This document shows, in pieces, positions 10,324-19,308 of a stretch of 64,000 bases of DNA. The notes under the pieces were generated by a model, which did no database searches, was not told the DNA's origin, and saw only the letters and a program-made list of their open reading frames with translations. Numbering within the stretch: the first letter of the stretch is position 1; each line of letters starts with the position of its first letter. The stretch spans positions 62,001 to 126,000 of the forward strand of contig NZ_FRDK01000003.1 of the NCBI RefSeq assembly GCF_900143245.1, in the 5' to 3' direction. Source of the DNA: Flavobacterium fryxellicola. GTDB lineage: Bacteria; Bacteroidota; Bacteroidia; Flavobacteriales; Flavobacteriaceae. The position numbers and the translations under genes are program-made.

Positions 10324-12447
10324 ATGAGCAAAGGGTGGTTGGCATTATTTTTAATTTTATGTTCTTTTACTATTTCTGCTCAAGAAATTACAAGTGTTAC
10401 AGTTCAATCCGGCAACTCCGCTGAGCGTTTTCCTGTTTTTTCGGACTGTCTGAATTTACAATTCAAGGCTTTAGAGTCCTGTTTTTACAATCAAGTGCAG
10501 GATTTTGTTTTTACAAATTTTGAAGTTCCAGATCGTCTTAAGCAAAATGATTTTCAAGGAAATGTTAAAATACTTTTTGAAGTAGACGGCAATGGCACTT
10601 TTAAGGTTATTTATGCTGATGCTTCGGAGGAGCAATTGATTCAAGAAACAAAAAGAGTTTTTGGTAAATTTCCAAAAATTCAACCAGCAACCTATAATGG
10701 AAATCCTACGTATGCTAAATTTACAATGGCAATTGCGATCCCTTTGAAAAGTAGAGAATTAGTAGTTCAAGAAGCTTTGGCGAAAGCGGAAATTGTTCCA
10801 AACAACACTAAAAAATTAACAGAACTAGATAGCATTGTATATACGAAATTTGACAATCCTGATTTGGATAGTCATTTAAGTGTGCCTTTTTCTCATAGTT
10901 ATTATGCTCAATTTGATGCTTCGTTAAACCAGATGGGTAGTAACAACCATACTGCATCAAAACCATATACGTATGCTGAAGTATCAAAATATTATAATCT
11001 GAAAGCGGTACAGGAAAAGCTGAAAAAGAAAGCTACCACTTGGTGGGCACGGAAATTATGGAATGAAAATGCAGTAGAAATTCAAGGGGATGACTATTGG
11101 TTTACGTTGAATCCTATATTTGATCTGCAGGTTGGGAAGGCTTCAGGAAGCGAAGCTTCTTACACTTACGTAAACACACGTGGAATTAATTTTCGTGGTG
11201 GGCTGGGCAAAAAGCTCAATTTTACCACGACCGTTTTTGAAAGTCAGGGACGTTTTGCAGATTATTACAATCGGTATGCAGAATCGATAAAGCCAGCAGG
11301 AGGAAATCCTGCGATTATTCCAGGGATGGGAATTGCAAAAGATTTTAAAACTGATGCGTATGATTTTCCTTTGGCAGAAGCCAATTTAACTTTTGCTGCA
11401 AGCAAATATATTGATTTGCAATTGGGTTATGGTAGGAATTTTATTGGAGATGGATACCGCTCTTTATTAGAAAGTGATGGAGCTAGTCCGTATCCTTATT
11501 TTAAATTGAATACTAATTTTTGGAAAATAAAATATACCAATACGTATATGTGGCTCAAAGATGTTCGTCCAGAGGTTACACTAGAAAGAACGTATGCTAC
11601 AAAGTTCATGGCAAATCACTATTTGAGTTGGAATGTTTCCAATAGATTGAATCTGGGTTTCTTTGAATCGGTGATTTGGACCAATACCAATGACAGAGGA
11701 TTTGATGTGAGTTTTGTGAATCCAATTATTTTTTACCGTTCTGTTGAATTTGCTTCTTCGGCTAGAAGCGGAAATGCTATTCTAGGGTTGACCTATAAAT
11801 ACAAATGGAGCAATCAGATTAATTTTTATGGCCAGTTTATTTTGGATGAGTTTTCTTTAGGAGATGTCAAAAAAGGAGATAATAGTTGGAAAAATAAATA
11901 CGGATATCAGTTGGGAGTCAAATATTACAATGCTTTCAAAATAGATGGTTTGCTGTTACAATTAGAGTACAATCATGTCCGGCCGTATGTTTATTCTCAT
12001 AGCATGCCAATTACAAATTACGGGCACAACAATCAAAGTATTGGACATCAATGGGGAGGTAATTTTAAGGAGTTGATTGCTATAGCGCGCTATCATAAAG
12101 GAAGGTATTTTGCTGATGCAAAAGTCACTGTGGGAACACGAGGATTGGATTTTGATACAATCGAAAATGGTTTTAATTATGGAGGGAATATTTACAAGGA
12201 TTACGACGAAAATAGACCGTTTGATAGTGGGGTAAAGGTAGGACAAGGAAATAAAACCGCTGTCTTTATTGCTGATTTTCAGGGAGGATACTTAGTAAAT
12301 CCAACAAACAATTTAAAATTATTTGGCAGTTTTATTTATAGGAGTTTCAACCCAACTAAAAATACAGCAACTGCTTTTAGTGAAAGCACAAATTGGCTTA
12401 CTATTGGGTTGAGAGCGGATATCTTTAATTGGTATTTTGACTATTAA
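10324..12447 (+). CDS. remB: Gliding motility protein RemB-like outer-membrane protein
   Basis: A secreted 707-residue protein: signal peptide MSKGWLALFLILCSFTISAQ, a short periplasmic region of about 130 residues resembling a TonB-C/energy-transducer-like fold, then a long beta-rich region with alternating aromatic strands ending in an aromatic residue, as in outer-membrane barrels. RemB of Flavobacterium johnsoniae was found in a gliding screen; there it sits directly after deoC in the sprA neighbourhood, as here, which is the main basis for the name. In-frame ATGs at 10276 and 10294 lie inside deoC; I chose 10324 because the signal peptide begins there. The exact role in motility is not known. 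Confidence 0.75.
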   Translation: MSKGWLALFLILCSFTISAQEITSVTVQSGNSAERFPVFSDCLNLQFKALESCFYNQVQDFVFTNFEVPDRLKQNDFQGNVKILFEVDGNGTFKVIYADASEEQLIQETKRVFGKFPKIQPATYNGNPTYAKFTMAIAIPLKSRELVVQEALAKAEIVPNNTKKLTELDSIVYTKFDNPDLDSHLSVPFSHSYYAQFDASLNQMGSNNHTASKPYTYAEVSKYYNLKAVQEKLKKKATTWWARKLWNENAVEIQGDDYWFTLNPIFDLQVGKASGSEASYTYVNTRGINFRGGLGKKLNFTTTVFESQGRFADYYNRYAESIKPAGGNPAIIPGMGIAKDFKTDAYDFPLAEANLTFAASKYIDLQLGYGRNFIGDGYRSLLESDGASPYPYFKLNTNFWKIKYTNTYMWLKDVRPEVTLERTYATKFMANHYLSWNVSNRLNLGFFESVIWTNTNDRGFDVSFVNPIIFYRSVEFASSARSGNAILGLTYKYKWSNQINFYGQFILDEFSLGDVKKGDNSWKNKYGYQLGVKYYNAFKIDGLLLQLEYNHVRPYVYSHSMPITNYGHNNQSIGHQWGGNFKELIAIARYHKGRYFADAKVTVGTRGLDFDTIENGFNYGGNIYKDYDENRPFDSGVKVGQGNKTAVFIADFQGGYLVNPTNNLKLFGSFIYRSFNPTKNTATAFSESTNWLTIGLRADIFNWYFDY

Positions 12448-12487
12448 TTCTTATTTTGTCGTTTAGCACTCTTTTTATGAATTGTTT

Positions 12488-12519
12488 TTTGTCAAATCCC
12501 TTTTGATAGCCTACTTTTG
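12488..12519 (+). promoter_or_regulatory. Candidate promoter of the ctaB-cox run
   Basis: TTTG at 12488-12491 and TACTTTTG at 12512-12519 are separated by 20 bases, close to the Bacteroidetes TTTG-N19-TAnnTTTG pattern. The TTG start of ctaB is 34 bases downstream. Confidence 0.6.
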
Positions 12520-12552
12520 CAAAAGTTATTACAAAGTAAATAATCTTAAACA

Positions 12553-13455
12553 TTGAACGCAACACAAAGTACACTTTCATTAAAATCCGTTTATATTGAT
12601 TTCCGCGAAATCACTAAGGCACGCCTTGCTATTAGCGTTGTTTTTTCGTCTATAGCTGGATATATGCTTGGGATTAATGATTTGCAATCAGTGGGTTGGA
12701 TCACACTTTTGAAATTAGCTGTTGGTGGTTATTGCATGGTGGGAGCTTCTAATGCTTTTAATCAAGTTATTGAAAAAGACTTAGATGCCCTGATGGATCG
12801 AACAAAAAATCGTCCGGTTCCAGCTGGCAGAATGTCTCGAGGTACAGCTGTGGTTATTGCAAGTCTTCTGACGATTATTGGGATTGTGTTGCTTTATACA
12901 ATCAATCCGAAAACGGCAATGTTTGGTGCTATTTCAATATTTTTATACACAAGTATTTATACGCCTTTGAAAACCATGACTTCGTTGTCTGTTTTTGTCG
13001 GTGCTTTTCCAGGTGCAATTCCTTTCATGTTGGGTTGGGTTGCGGCTACTGGAGAATTTGGAATAGAAGCAGGAACGTTATTCTTAATACAATTTTTTTG
13101 GCAATTTCCTCATTTTTGGGCGATTGGCTGGTTTTTATATGAAGATTATGAAAAAGCAGGTTTCTTTATGTTGCCTACAGGTAAAAAAGATAAAGGAACC
13201 GCAATGCAAGTCATTCTATATACAGTCTGGCTTATTTTAGCATCTCTTTTGCCTGTTTTTGGATATACGGGACGTTTGTACATAACGCCAATTGCGGCCG
13301 TTGTTGTATTTTTATTAGGATTGTGGATGTTGTTTTATGCCGTTCAATTGTATAAATTACGAACTGCAAAAGCAGCCCGAACCTTGATGTTAGTGAGTGT
13401 ATCTTATATTACATTATTACAGTTAGTTTATATATTAGATAAATTTTTAAGATAG
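12553..13455 (+). CDS. ctaB: Protohaem IX farnesyltransferase (haem o synthase)
   Basis: CtaB/CyoE, an UbiA-family polytopic membrane prenyltransferase, adds a farnesyl group to haem b to make haem o, the precursor of haem a for cytochrome oxidase. 300 residues, about nine membrane helices. The UbiA signature is clear: NAFNQVIEKDLDALMDRTKNRP (from residue 68) with the Asp-rich metal/prenyl-diphosphate site. The start is TTG; no in-frame ATG lies between the promoter and the conserved N-terminal region. It opens a cluster of cytochrome oxidase subunit and assembly genes, separated from the next gene by two bases, so it is surely co-transcribed with them. Confidence 0.94.
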   Translation: MNATQSTLSLKSVYIDFREITKARLAISVVFSSIAGYMLGINDLQSVGWITLLKLAVGGYCMVGASNAFNQVIEKDLDALMDRTKNRPVPAGRMSRGTAVVIASLLTIIGIVLLYTINPKTAMFGAISIFLYTSIYTPLKTMTSLSVFVGAFPGAIPFMLGWVAATGEFGIEAGTLFLIQFFWQFPHFWAIGWFLYEDYEKAGFFMLPTGKKDKGTAMQVILYTVWLILASLLPVFGYTGRLYITPIAAVVVFLLGLWMLFYAVQLYKLRTAKAARTLMLVSVSYITLLQLVYILDKFLR

Positions 13456-13457
13456 TT

Positions 13458-14045
13458 ATGGAAATGATAATGACAGTAGATGAACAAAAATCCAGAACAG
13501 CAAGATCATACAAATTGATTTTGTTGTTTGCAATGGTGAGTATGACCATGATGTTTGCGGGACTTACGAGTGCTTTTGTAGTAAGTAAATCCAGAGCAGA
13601 CTGGTTGAAAGATTTTCAATTGCCAACCGCTTTTTATTACAGCACAATTGCCATTATAGGGTGCAGTGTGACTTTTCATTTAGCTAAAAAAGCAATTCAA
13701 AAAAACAATCAAAGTAACACTACAATTTTTCTTTTGACTACATTAGTTCTAGGAATTTTGTTTGTAATTTTGCAGTTCGTAGGTTTTGGACAAATAGTAG
13801 ATAATGGGTATTATTTCACGGGAAGTGGAAGCTCAATAACGACTACTTTTTTATACGTAGTTACAGTTGTGCACTTGATTCACCTTGCTGGTGGCGTGAT
13901 TTCACTACTAATTATAATTTATAATCATTTTAAACAAAAATACAACTCATCTCAAACCCTTGGAATTGAACTAGGTGCAATGTACTGGCACTTTCTTGAC
14001 TTATTATGGGTTTATTTGTTTTTGTTTTTATATTTCTTTAAATAA
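13458..14045 (+). CDS. Cytochrome c oxidase subunit III-like protein (short paralogue)
   Basis: A 195-residue five-helix membrane protein of the haem-copper oxidase subunit III family. The subunit III hallmarks are near the C-terminus: a histidine-rich helix (VVTVVHLIHLAGG) and the YWHFLDLLWVYLF signature. It starts two bases after ctaB; a slightly later in-frame ATG (13467 or 13473) is also possible. It is followed by a longer subunit III gene, the double arrangement usual in Flavobacteriia. Subunit III stabilises the catalytic subunits; subunits I and II are not in this window. Confidence 0.9.
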   Translation: MEMIMTVDEQKSRTARSYKLILLFAMVSMTMMFAGLTSAFVVSKSRADWLKDFQLPTAFYYSTIAIIGCSVTFHLAKKAIQKNNQSNTTIFLLTTLVLGILFVILQFVGFGQIVDNGYYFTGSGSSITTTFLYVVTVVHLIHLAGGVISLLIIIYNHFKQKYNSSQTLGIELGAMYWHFLDLLWVYLFLFLYFFK

Positions 14046-14063
14046 GAAAAAAACGTAAATTTG
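14033..14063 (+). promoter_or_regulatory. Possible internal promoter before the long subunit III gene
   Basis: TTTC (14033-14036), 19 bases, then TAAATTTG (14056-14063) gives the standard spacing with one mismatch in the -33 box, 25 bases upstream of the next ATG. Confidence 0.35.
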
Positions 14064-14087
14064 GGAACTTTTTAACGAATAACTTTT

Positions 14088-15065
14088 ATGGAAGCGACAG
14101 TTACTACTGCTAATAGTGAAGAAAAAACTTGGGGAGGCGGCAATGAGCCAATGGGAGCGAGTTATGGTAAATTAATGATGTGGTTTTTTATCGTATCAGA
14201 TGCCTTAACGTTCTCTGGATTTCTTGCAGCTTATGGTTTTTCTAGATTTAAATTTATTGAAACATGGCCATTGGCTGACGAAGTGTTTACTCACTTTCCG
14301 TTTATGCACGGAGTATCTGCTCCGATGTATTATGTTGCATTAATGACTTTTATTTTGATTTTTTCATCTGTGACAATGGTTTTGGCTGTTGATGCAGGGC
14401 ATCAAATGAAAAAAAACAAAGTAGTTCTTTATATGTTTTTAACCATTATTGGAGGTTTGATTTTCGTAGGATCTCAAGCATGGGAATGGAAAAATTTCAT
14501 TAAAGGCGAATATGGTGCTATTGAGACAAAAGGAGGTAGTTTGCTTCAATTTGTTGACAAAGAAGGACACCGTGTAGCTTTAGCCGATTTTGCAACGACT
14601 ATGTCAGACGAAAGAGAGCAATTGACAAGAAGCAAAGGGAAATGGTTCATGAGTGAACCGGCTTTGCCCTCTTATTCTGTAGCTGAAGTGCAAGCAGGTT
14701 TTGAAGCTCACCCAGAACTTTTGATTAGAACTGAGGTTTTAACCAAAGCAAAGCAAAAAACAATTCTTTCGAGAGAAGAGTCTCTGGCAAGACTGAGCCA
14801 AGCACATTATGTTGTTGAAGGAGCTAATTTGCAACGAAACGAGTACGGAAGTAAACTATTTGCTGACTTCTTCTTCTTTATCACAGGATTTCACGGATTT
14901 CACGTGTTTTCTGGAGTGATTTTAAATATTATTGTATTTTTCAATGTGTTAGTTGGAACTTATGAAAAAAGAAAAAGTTATGAAATGGTTGAGAAAGTTG
15001 GTCTTTATTGGCATTTTGTTGATTTAGTCTGGGTATTTGTATTTACCGTTTTCTATCTAGTTTAA
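14088..15065 (+). CDS. Cytochrome c oxidase subunit III (long form with hydrophilic insert)
   Basis: 325 residues of the haem-copper oxidase subunit III family. N-terminal helices contain FFIVSDALTFSGFLAAYG and a third helix follows near 85-105. The C-terminal pair carries FFFFITGFHGFHVFSG and YWHFVDLVWVFVF, the family signatures. Between them (about residues 140-250) is a soluble insertion of roughly 100 residues, rich in charged residues, explaining the length over the usual 200-270. It lies in a tight run with the shorter subunit III gene and the subunit IV gene. Confidence 0.92.
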   Translation: MEATVTTANSEEKTWGGGNEPMGASYGKLMMWFFIVSDALTFSGFLAAYGFSRFKFIETWPLADEVFTHFPFMHGVSAPMYYVALMTFILIFSSVTMVLAVDAGHQMKKNKVVLYMFLTIIGGLIFVGSQAWEWKNFIKGEYGAIETKGGSLLQFVDKEGHRVALADFATTMSDEREQLTRSKGKWFMSEPALPSYSVAEVQAGFEAHPELLIRTEVLTKAKQKTILSREESLARLSQAHYVVEGANLQRNEYGSKLFADFFFFITGFHGFHVFSGVILNIIVFFNVLVGTYEKRKSYEMVEKVGLYWHFVDLVWVFVFTVFYLV

Positions 15066-15083
15066 TTTCAAAAAGTAATTATC

Positions 15084-15434
15084 ATGTCACACGAGCACGT
15101 ATCAAACATAGGTAGAATCTGGAAAGTTTTCGGAATATTGTCTGCCGTAACAATAGTAGAAGTTTATTTGGGGATATTAAAACCAGATTTTCTTTTTATG
15201 AATGATTTTTTAAGTATGAACTTACTTAATTGGATCTTTTATGCACTTACTGTTTTTAAAGCATATTACATTGTATGGGCATTTATGCACATGGAAGGTG
15301 AAAAAAGTACCTTAAAAAGTGCAGTTGTTTTTCCAGTAATTTTTCTGATTTTATATATACTCTTTATTCTTCTGACCGAAGGGGATTATATTTACGGGGT
15401 TTTTAAAAATTCTACCATCAAATGGAATTTTTAA
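15084..15434 (+). CDS. Cytochrome c oxidase subunit IV-like (prokaryotic COX4) protein
   Basis: A 116-residue, three-helix membrane protein with the AFMHMEGEKSTLK segment after helix 2 that is typical of the bacterial oxidase subunit IV/CyoD-type family. An N-terminal HEH motif precedes helix 1. It follows subunit III by 18 bases and is followed by a terminator, closing the first transcriptional block of the oxidase cluster. A structural or assembly subunit; not catalytic. Confidence 0.88.
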   Translation: MSHEHVSNIGRIWKVFGILSAVTIVEVYLGILKPDFLFMNDFLSMNLLNWIFYALTVFKAYYIVWAFMHMEGEKSTLKSAVVFPVIFLILYILFILLTEGDYIYGVFKNSTIKWNF

Positions 15435-15456
15435 CAAGATATTAATTCAAAAATAG

Positions 15457-15486
15457 GGTATCCGTCTTGGCGGATACCTTTTTTAT
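15457..15486 (+). terminator. Rho-independent terminator after the cox subunit genes
   Basis: Eight-base stem GGTATCCG/CGGATACC (15457-15464 with 15471-15478), six-base loop, then a T-rich run. The SCO-containing gene block starts 27 bases later, so some read-through may be intended. Confidence 0.85.
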
Positions 15487-15512
15487 TTTATAGTAAAAAT
15501 TGAAACAGCATA

Positions 15513-16154
15513 ATGAAAAAAAATATTGTCCTTTTCGTTCTCTTTATTTTGCCTATCGTCGCCTATCTCTTTTTCGCTTCCGGCGTGAATGGTTTTACCA
15601 AATTGCCAACTGTTACACCTAATACAGCTGATTTTGGTAATTGGCAGTCTTTAGATGGTAAAAAAGTTACTTTGAATGGGAAAGTAACTGTTCTTGGATT
15701 TTCTGGAACAGAACTTTTGAAAAACAGAGGTAATTTTTTTAATTTAAATCAAAAAATTTATCAAACGTATCACAAGTTTAAAGATGTGCAATTTGTTGTC
15801 ATTTGTCCCATTGGAACTGAAGCGGATGCTAAGAAAGTAGTAGATGCATTAGCTGCTTTTACTGATGTTGCACAATGGCGTTTTGTATTTGCCTCACCTG
15901 ATGAGATTACTTCTTATCACTCCCAATTAAAATTGCTTGAAAAATTAGACGATAAATTAGGAACTCCTAAGGTCTATATTATTGACAAAAAAAGAAATCT
16001 TCGAGGTAGAAAACTGGTAAAAGATACTAAAGAAGGGTACAATACTTTTCATCCGGCAGAGTTGAGTAATGAAATGCTGGATGATTTTAAGGTTATTCTT
16101 TATGAATATCGCGCTGCACTTAAGAAAAATAATAACGCTACAAGAAAAATTTAA
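15513..16154 (+). CDS. Membrane-anchored thioredoxin-fold protein without catalytic cysteines
   Basis: A 213-residue protein with one N-terminal membrane anchor (about residues 4-24) and a periplasmic domain whose pattern (GNWQSLDGKKVTLNGKVTVLGF, then an alpha/beta core and GTPKVYIIDKKRNLRGR near the cis-Pro position) resembles a thioredoxin-like/SCO fold. The CxxC pair expected after the first strand is absent (FSGTELLKNRG instead). It sits directly before the SCO gene, so a role in oxidase copper-site assembly, perhaps as a non-redox partner, is an inference. Flavobacterial homologues are usually annotated hypothetical. Confidence 0.8.
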   Translation: MKKNIVLFVLFILPIVAYLFFASGVNGFTKLPTVTPNTADFGNWQSLDGKKVTLNGKVTVLGFSGTELLKNRGNFFNLNQKIYQTYHKFKDVQFVVICPIGTEADAKKVVDALAAFTDVAQWRFVFASPDEITSYHSQLKLLEKLDDKLGTPKVYIIDKKRNLRGRKLVKDTKEGYNTFHPAELSNEMLDDFKVILYEYRAALKKNNNATRKI

Positions 16155-16166
16155 TTTTAACATACG

Positions 16167-16853
16167 ATGCTTAAAAATAAATCATATATAGGTATTTCAT
16201 TTATCATTTTGGTTTTTGGCATTTATGCCGTTCCTAAAATAGTGGAGAGGATTAAGAATGATAAAGTGGTTCAAGGCGATCGACTAGATCGTGTGAATCC
16301 AATAACGGCCAATGAGGATCAATTAATCAAAATAGGGCCAGCTCCTAAATTTGAATTAATTAATCAGGACAATGAGAAAATAACAAACGAGTCCTATAAA
16401 GGGAAAGTTTATGTGTTGGAGTTTTTCTTTTCAACCTGTCCAACGATTTGTCCCAAGATGAATCAAAGTATGCTTCTCATTGAAAAAAAATTCTTTGGTA
16501 ATCCAAACTTTGGAATTGTATCCATTACAATAGATCCTGAACACGACACTGCACAAGTATTAAAAGATCATGCAAAATTGCTGGGCGTTAAGTCTTCTAA
16601 TTGGAATTTTTTAACTGGAGATAAAGCGTATATTTTTAATTTAGCCAATAAAGGATTCAATCTCTATGCCGGTGAAAATAAAAAAGTGGTAGGTGGTTTT
16701 GAACATTCAGGGTTGTTTGCCTTAATTGATAAGAATGGAAATATCCGATGTAGAAATGATGATTTCGGAAATCCAATTTTGTATTATGATGGTTTAGATA
16801 AAAAAGGAGTGCGAAACATTCAACAAGATATTAATATTTTATTAAAAGAGTAA
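16167..16853 (+). CDS. SCO1/SenC family copper chaperone
   Basis: SCO proteins deliver copper to, or reduce cysteines of, the CuA site of cytochrome oxidase subunit II. The 228-residue product has an N-terminal membrane anchor (about 7-24), then a thioredoxin-like domain with the SCO copper motif CPTIC (C91 and C95) and the distal histidine in GGFEHSGLFAL (about H178). It lies 12 bases after the cysteine-less thioredoxin-fold gene and one base before the DUF420 gene, so it is part of an assembly operon that continues the oxidase cluster. Confidence 0.94.
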   Translation: MLKNKSYIGISFIILVFGIYAVPKIVERIKNDKVVQGDRLDRVNPITANEDQLIKIGPAPKFELINQDNEKITNESYKGKVYVLEFFFSTCPTICPKMNQSMLLIEKKFFGNPNFGIVSITIDPEHDTAQVLKDHAKLLGVKSSNWNFLTGDKAYIFNLANKGFNLYAGENKKVVGGFEHSGLFALIDKNGNIRCRNDDFGNPILYYDGLDKKGVRNIQQDINILLKE

Positions 16854-16854
16854 A

Positions 16855-17439
16855 ATGGAAGAGCATTCTTTAGAAAAGAAATATAGTAAGTTAATTATAG
16901 CCGTATCTATCGTAATACCGGTTGTTGTCGCTATTCTTTTTGGTGTAAAACTAAAAGATTTTGGTTATAATGTAGAACCTCTTTCTTTTTTACCTCCTAT
17001 TTACGCCACTACAAACGGCATTACAGCCATTCTATTAATCGCAGCAGTTGTTGCAATTAAGAATGGCAATAAAAGAATTCATAGTATATTAATGACAAGT
17101 GCTATTACTCTGTCCCTTGCTTTTCTAGTAATGTATGTGGCTTATCACATGACTAGTGATTCGGCTGTATTTGGGGATTTAAATCACAACCGCATCTTAG
17201 AAGATTCTGAAAAGGCAACCATAGGATCATTGAGGATTGTTTATTTGTTAATTTTAGTAACACATATTATTTTATCCATTGCTATTATTCCAATGGTGCT
17301 GATTACTTATGTTAGAGCATTGGCACAAAATTTCGAGATGCATAAAAAAATAGCTCGGATTACTTTTCCAATCTGGTTGTATGTTGCCATTACTGGAGTA
17401 GTTGTATATTTAATGATTGCGCCGTATTATGTATATTAA
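16855..17439 (+). CDS. DUF420 family membrane protein
   Basis: 194 residues, five predicted membrane helices, DUF420 pattern (FLPPIYATTNGITAILL, HRIHSILM-like segment, MYVAYHMTSDSAVFG loop, LVTHIILSIAIIPMVLIT). DUF420 genes regularly sit in cytochrome oxidase clusters and resemble CtaM-type assembly factors, but the function in Bacteroidetes is not established. The 3' end overlaps the next gene by 11 bases. Confidence 0.9.
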   Translation: MEEHSLEKKYSKLIIAVSIVIPVVVAILFGVKLKDFGYNVEPLSFLPPIYATTNGITAILLIAAVVAIKNGNKRIHSILMTSAITLSLAFLVMYVAYHMTSDSAVFGDLNHNRILEDSEKATIGSLRIVYLLILVTHIILSIAIIPMVLITYVRALAQNFEMHKKIARITFPIWLYVAITGVVVYLMIAPYYVY

Positions 17440-17677
17440 AATAAAAAAAAGTGCTAAGAAGATCGTAGTGTACGTATCTCTTTTTGTTTTCAGTCTCTTT
17501 TCAGTTGCTGCTAATGCCCAATGTGCGATGTGTCGTGCTGCATTAACAAGTGAAGGAAATACGACAAAAGCAGCGGCTGTAAATGATGGAATCGTATACC
17601 TAATGGTAATTCCCTATGTTCTTGTGGCAGGGATAGGATATGCTATTTACCGCATGAAAAAAAATAAATCTAGTTAA
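17429..17677 (+). CDS. Small membrane protein with periplasmic CxxC motif
   Basis: 82 residues from the ATG at 17429; a TTG at 17417 would add four residues but lies deeper in the DUF420 gene. It has a signal-like N-terminal hydrophobic segment ending ANA, then QCAMCRAALTSEG with a CxxC pair, and one C-terminal membrane helix followed by a lysine-rich tail. Short proteins of this type close flavobacterial SCO/DUF420 operons. The CxxC next to a copper chaperone suggests metal or thiol chemistry, but this is only inferred. Confidence 0.8.
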   Translation: MYIKIKKSAKKIVVYVSLFVFSLFSVAANAQCAMCRAALTSEGNTTKAAAVNDGIVYLMVIPYVLVAGIGYAIYRMKKNKSS

Positions 17678-17705
17678 GAATTCCGTCCTATGATTCATCC
17701 TAAAA

Positions 17706-19115
17706 TTACTTTAGTCCATTGATAGAGGCATTTACGCTTCCGTTAATTTTTATGAAGGCAATAATAGCTTGATTTGTTAATTGAATTTTTTGAAATTGAA
17801 TTTCCTCCATTTTACCGTTTATAAAAACTCCTTGCATAGGAGAGTAATTTTTTAAATAAGTCATCATATTTTTTTGACTTTCTTCTAGATTTGGTTTTAT
17901 AGAATAGCGGCAATTTTGTTCGATTTTTTTAAGTACTATTCCCTGCGCTAGCCAATTAGCTGTTCGCATCAATTTGTTTTTAGTGTCTAAAGCATAACTT
18001 AATTGATCAAAAAATATTTCTTTGGTTTGTTCGTTATATTTCGGAAATCCAGAAAGATAAATCGTTCCGTTTATGGATCCCAATAGATCTAGAGCAAGTA
18101 TCATTTTTCCATTTTTATGCCAAATAGCTACATTTTGAACTTTTACTTTCTTTGAGCCTGATCCAAATTCCTGTCCAGAAAAATTCTTGGTCATAATTTT
18201 AGAGGCTTCTTGATAGGTTGAAATAGCGACAATGTTTGCGGTAAGATCTTCGGGGATTTTAGTAACTGTCTTTAAGGTGATTTTTGACGCATTGAATTTT
18301 GTTTCTGGTTTTTTTCCAATTAATGTTTCCATGTTACACTTCATTCCCATTTCTAATAGGAATGTGTCATTTTTTAATTTGGCGGTAGTGGAATAAATTT
18401 CTATTGGAACAATTCGAAGCCAACTTTCGTACGTATCATTCATCAAAAATGGTGTGCATATTTTTTCTAATGCAGTCAGTACATTGGGTTTAAAATCCAT
18501 TGATTTTGCTATAGCTTCGTCAATTTTTCGTTCTATTTTTGATTTAAATAGTTTGATTGCTGGATTAATCAAATAAGTAACAGGAACATTCTTTCCAAAA
18601 ACAGTCATTGTAGGACTTTCATTCCAGTCTAGTGATTTTAGCTCTGTTTTTGTAGTTAGTTTCCAATTTGTCAAGGCGACATCACTTACTAAGTTGACAA
18701 CGCCATCAAGATGAAATTCACGGACATCATACATTTCTATCCCCATTTTTTTGGTGCCAATTCTATATTTAACAATAGCCTTTAATGGTAAAATAGTACT
18801 TATCTTTTCGCCTTTTCCACCGAGATTGTTTTTTATTGTAATTGGAGCAAGTTTCCAAACCTTCATTTCTATATCGTCATCCTCGATAGTCTTGTCTTCA
18901 TAAATTAAACCATTTAAGAGCGCATTAGTTTGATTCTCGATATCTTTTATTTTGACTGTGATGGGTAAATTTATGTATGAAATCACGCTTTCATATTGTA
19001 AAGGGGTAGCGTCATCTGGTTCTGGTTTTAATGCCGCTATTTTAGTGGTTGTACCGCAACTTGAAAGCATTAGAAAAATAAAGATCACGAGGACATTGAG
19101 ATTGAATTTCAGCAT
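17706..19115 (-). CDS. DUF4403 family lipoprotein
   Basis: A 469-residue secreted protein. The N-terminus has a lipoprotein signal with Cys near residue 20 (FLMLSSCGTTT). The body matches the DUF4403 pattern (LPITVKIKDIENQTNALLNGLIYED near residue 53 and beta-rich repeats resembling lipid-binding tubular domains). Function unknown; the fold suggests an envelope lipid-interacting protein, which is inference. It is transcribed alone and divergent from the TolC gene. Confidence 0.8.
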   Translation of the reverse strand: MLKFNLNVLVIFIFLMLSSCGTTTKIAALKPEPDDATPLQYESVISYINLPITVKIKDIENQTNALLNGLIYEDKTIEDDDIEMKVWKLAPITIKNNLGGKGEKISTILPLKAIVKYRIGTKKMGIEMYDVREFHLDGVVNLVSDVALTNWKLTTKTELKSLDWNESPTMTVFGKNVPVTYLINPAIKLFKSKIERKIDEAIAKSMDFKPNVLTALEKICTPFLMNDTYESWLRIVPIEIYSTTAKLKNDTFLLEMGMKCNMETLIGKKPETKFNASKITLKTVTKIPEDLTANIVAISTYQEASKIMTKNFSGQEFGSGSKKVKVQNVAIWHKNGKMILALDLLGSINGTIYLSGFPKYNEQTKEIFFDQLSYALDTKNKLMRTANWLAQGIVLKKIEQNCRYSIKPNLEESQKNMMTYLKNYSPMQGVFINGKMEEIQFQKIQLTNQAIIAFIKINGSVNASINGLK

Positions 19116-19136
19116 TTTTAGTTTGGTTTAAAGTAG

Positions 19137-19144
19137 CAAAATTA
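19137..19144 (-). promoter_or_regulatory. Candidate -7 box for the DUF4403 gene
   Basis: Read on the minus strand the bases are TAATTTTG, matching TAnnTTTG, 22 bases before the ATG at 19115. Confidence 0.45.
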
Positions 19145-19267
19145 ACAAAAGAATTCTTTTTTTATGATTTTTTGTAACAAATGGTAATTTCGAAAGTCTA
19201 ATTGTTTTATAGTGGATTTAGGAAAGTAAATTTTTATTGTATTTCGTAGATCTTTATAAGAAAAAGT

Positions 19268-19275
19268 TAAATTTG
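19268..19275 (+). promoter_or_regulatory. Candidate -7 box for the TolC/adaptor operon
   Basis: TAAATTTG lies 34 bases before the ATG at 19309. A transcript from here would exclude the in-frame TTG at 19237, supporting the downstream start. Confidence 0.5.
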
Positions 19276-19308
19276 TTTGCAGTTTACTGCACTTTTATTC
19301 AAAAATGT

